Positions 15,101 through 15,944 of a stretch of 15,944 nucleotides of DNA are shown here, one piece after another (the first letter of the stretch is position 1; the number at the start of each line of letters is the position of its first letter). The position numbers and the translations under genes were made by a program. This stretch comes from Puniceicoccales bacterium (GTDB taxonomy: Bacteria; Verrucomicrobiota; Verrucomicrobiia; Opitutales; UBA953), in assembly GCA_031284845.1 (NCBI GenBank), contig JAITXH010000149.1, positions 1 to 15,944 on the forward strand. The letters are read 5' to 3'. The notes below the pieces were generated by a model. That model searched no databases. It was not told the origin of the DNA and was given only the letters and a program-made list of their open reading frames with translations.

Positions 15101-15944
15101 GCCGGGCATACCCGCCAACAAATTACACTCCCCATCACAGAGAGCCTGCGCGGCGGCTTCCTCGTGAACATCCTGCAAGTGCGCGACAACCGTCTCTACT
15201 CCGAAAGCCGCACTATCGAGGTGCCGTTTTTTGATGGAAATATTTCGTTCGCCTGGGAGCGTTTTAATTCCCGGCTTGTCCCCGGTGGACAGGAGAAATG
15301 GGCACTGCGCATCCGCGGGGAGAATCCCGGTTTCCCTGTCGAGTTCGCCGCAGCCCTCTACGACGCCTCTCTCGATGCGTTGGTAAAGAACTGGAAGCCG
15401 AAATTCGGAGACGCATTGGGCACGCTCGAACACCGCGACGGCTTCATATGGGAAAATCTCTCCAGTCTCTTTTCCATCGAAAACTGGTGTTTCCCCACCG
15501 GACTCTACTTTACCAATCACAAGGATAGAATCGTCAAAAAATACGATTCGCTGGAAACGTTCATTCATCGTGGCTACCGCAGTAGCGATATTCATTTTTC
15601 GGACGAAAAAGAAAGTTATCGGGGCGGGCAACCGCCGTGGTCGTTCTCTCATTGGTCCCGCCTGTTCTCCGATCCAGAATCCCGGAATAGAGTTTACCTA
15701 AGCGGGCGTATGATATCCCCGCCAGAACTCACCAACCAACGGAAAAACCCGTTGCGAAATCGTGCCGAACCCGCTGCTGCCGCCGCGCTTGATCCCTCTG
15801 TCGACACCATCCGCGAACCTGCCACGCCTCCCTCTACCGATGTTGCCGGAGACCTCAACGCCGTTTCCGCACGCCGCAACTTGCAGGAGACCGTGTTCTT
15901 TTTCCCTGCACTCCTCGCCGATGCCGACGGCTCTGTGCGCATCG
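12101..15944 (+). CDS. Second alpha-2-macroglobulin-like protein, tandem paralogue (3' end outside window)
   Basis: The frame is open from ATG 12101 to the right edge (1281 codons plus one base), so the gene is 3'-truncated by the window. The protein mirrors its upstream neighbour. It has a Sec signal (1-24, ...LMPAFA|AD) and a helical N-terminal region with LRPTLYDY at 176-183 and LFQDVLRFHQNDA. A regulatory-like beta domain starts at 501 (GFVLNAITGDPVPGA), followed by MG2 at 587 onward (FFTDRAIYRPGQTIHFK), VEEYKRPKFEV, and an MG segment with WERFNSRLVPG at 1052. A low-complexity Pro/Ala/Arg linker (about 1201-1255) leads to the start of the A2M core, SARRNLQETVFFFP at 1256. The thioester region is beyond the edge. 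The linker block between WERFNS and SAR[KR]N is 62 residues longer than in the neighbour and unrelated in sequence. The 72-bp gap after the first copy has no terminator, so the two are probably co-transcribed. GGAG at 12081-12084 is too far from the ATG to be a good Shine-Dalgarno sequence. The expected role is envelope protease inhibition or binding (family-based inference). Confidence 0.9.
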   Translation, partial: MKIRLSFPLVALFAFLAILMPAFAADPAVQEHEPVRAQAERDLDDWLVNAVRKAEDTGNFLGDHNAEVARAKALSLFLDKAPPVCRSLIALAIAEEYKSQLYRNSTELAARPAAKVVEADIHTWNTARFHAEIKRLHALALADTAALQRTPVSTFSSYFSSIARASSSHPKFNDALRPTLYDYVAHEIIISSNSHFRSYWRYNPVSPVLPTDTPLLVPLEEFLAWQPKAADADSETLYAIRLFQDVLRFHQNDATPDALADADLNRLLYGNRLIGDSPEAKVRTEAALRTFIKRWENCAVASDAYAELALLLGNHKNPESTRIAIELARTGAALHPDSPGGKRCHAIVVRLEAPELISLNSEKIWNAPFPELEITYRRATKLYIRVVPANFEEEPDDEKTSFSRFGYLRHETVSELLKKTPAKTWQVPLPASDYGPRVYRFSPPEDLSPGYYCILVSVDQNFTYETKSTKDAPLNTLFTHFVWVSNIALLAEPRGRDFVRGFVLNAITGDPVPGATVTGRYDSFEGNKTVHVKTDASGAYILEKSNHLLIARSPDGHQVATDMQMRINYRRVRGGWKRFNNGLNMHFFTDRAIYRPGQTIHFKGIVFTSNHNTGKFQTVGAGETITVKLSGSAAIATLQLITNEHGSIHGTFTLPSGGWTGSYELRGSGKIGGEDFRTEHSVEVEEYKRPKFEVALNPPQISLRPEVPVTLTGVATAYNGEPVIGAQVRYKVKYGNGHKGVRMPECKGTATTNATGAFFITFPTHAEQVHYAVSVEITDATGETRDATLTLEIPPVALTAQLSVEEWQTIEHPVTLKISTALPIGTPQKASGKLTLHALKQPEKTLRPRLPLERDPDEDRGFDYSGYPFHAAKRVPSETDPADPANWPTAEAILSQDIETDANGSATLTTATALPAGIYRAVFATHDAFGEPLSATAQIIVHDLRSEKTAVRLPFIFAVEKSELRVGETFRALWDSGCDTARAFVSIERRGKVIQSFWTAAGHTRQQITLPITESLRGGFLVNILQVRDNRLYSESRTIEVPFFDGNISFAWERFNSRLVPGGQEKWALRIRGENPGFPVEFAAALYDASLDALVKNWKPKFGDALGTLEHRDGFIWENLSSLFSIENWCFPTGLYFTNHKDRIVKKYDSLETFIHRGYRSSDIHFSDEKESYRGGQPPWSFSHWSRLFSDPESRNRVYLSGRMISPPELTNQRKNPLRNRAEPAAAAALDPSVDTIREPATPPSTDVAGDLNAVSARRNLQETVFFFPALLADADGSVRI

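Overview
The window looks like chromosomal DNA from a Gram-negative, didermic bacterium, most likely of the phylum Verrucomicrobiota (Opitutaceae-like). This is inferred from the gene set. It combines a very divergent FtsZ with an N-terminal extension, Tat-exported Gfo/Idh/MocA oxidoreductases of the kind abundant in Verrucomicrobiota and Planctomycetota, a Kdo-8-phosphate synthase (hence LPS-type lipid A/core synthesis), giant alpha-2-macroglobulin-like proteins, and small REP-like palindromes embedded in genes. No rRNA, tRNA, CRISPR array, phage gene or transposase was seen.

Left part (1-4930, all minus strand). Reading in the direction of transcription, a divergent intergenic region at 4931-5046 is followed by two consecutive Tat-signal Gfo/Idh/MocA oxidoreductases (4930-3497 and 3476-2169) with only 20 bp between them, closed by a strong intrinsic terminator (2132-2094). 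Next comes an ftsZ homologue (1986-472) whose GTP-hydrolysis (T7) loop is altered and whose N terminus carries seven hexapeptide repeats. After 66 bp follows the start of a CcsA/HemX-type membrane protein (405 to beyond the left edge).

Right part (4931-15944, all plus strand). kdsA (5047-5841) has the residues of the metal-dependent enzyme class. A 151-bp gap with small palindromic repeats leads to two tandem, paralogous alpha-2-macroglobulin-like genes: one complete (5993-12028, 2011 aa, with a C-x-E-Q thioester-type motif) and one cut by the right edge (12101 onward, first 1281 codons). They share architecture: Sec signal, alpha-helical N-terminal region, carboxypeptidase-regulatory-like beta domain, then macroglobulin domains. 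They differ most in the linker just before the A2M core, where a bait region would be expected. The first copy also carries two in-frame palindromic insertions resembling REP elements.

How the genes relate: the Gfo/Idh pair is a plausible transcription unit, and the two macroglobulin genes are probably co-transcribed. The rest reads as ordinary juxtaposition of housekeeping genes (division, cytochrome or tetrapyrrole biogenesis, LPS precursor) with an accessory envelope-defence or colonisation-type locus. The most unusual items are the altered FtsZ catalytic loop, the tandem macroglobulins with divergent bait-like linkers, and the in-gene REP-like insertions. I did not find a clear previously undescribed multi-gene system; the macroglobulin pair is the nearest candidate.
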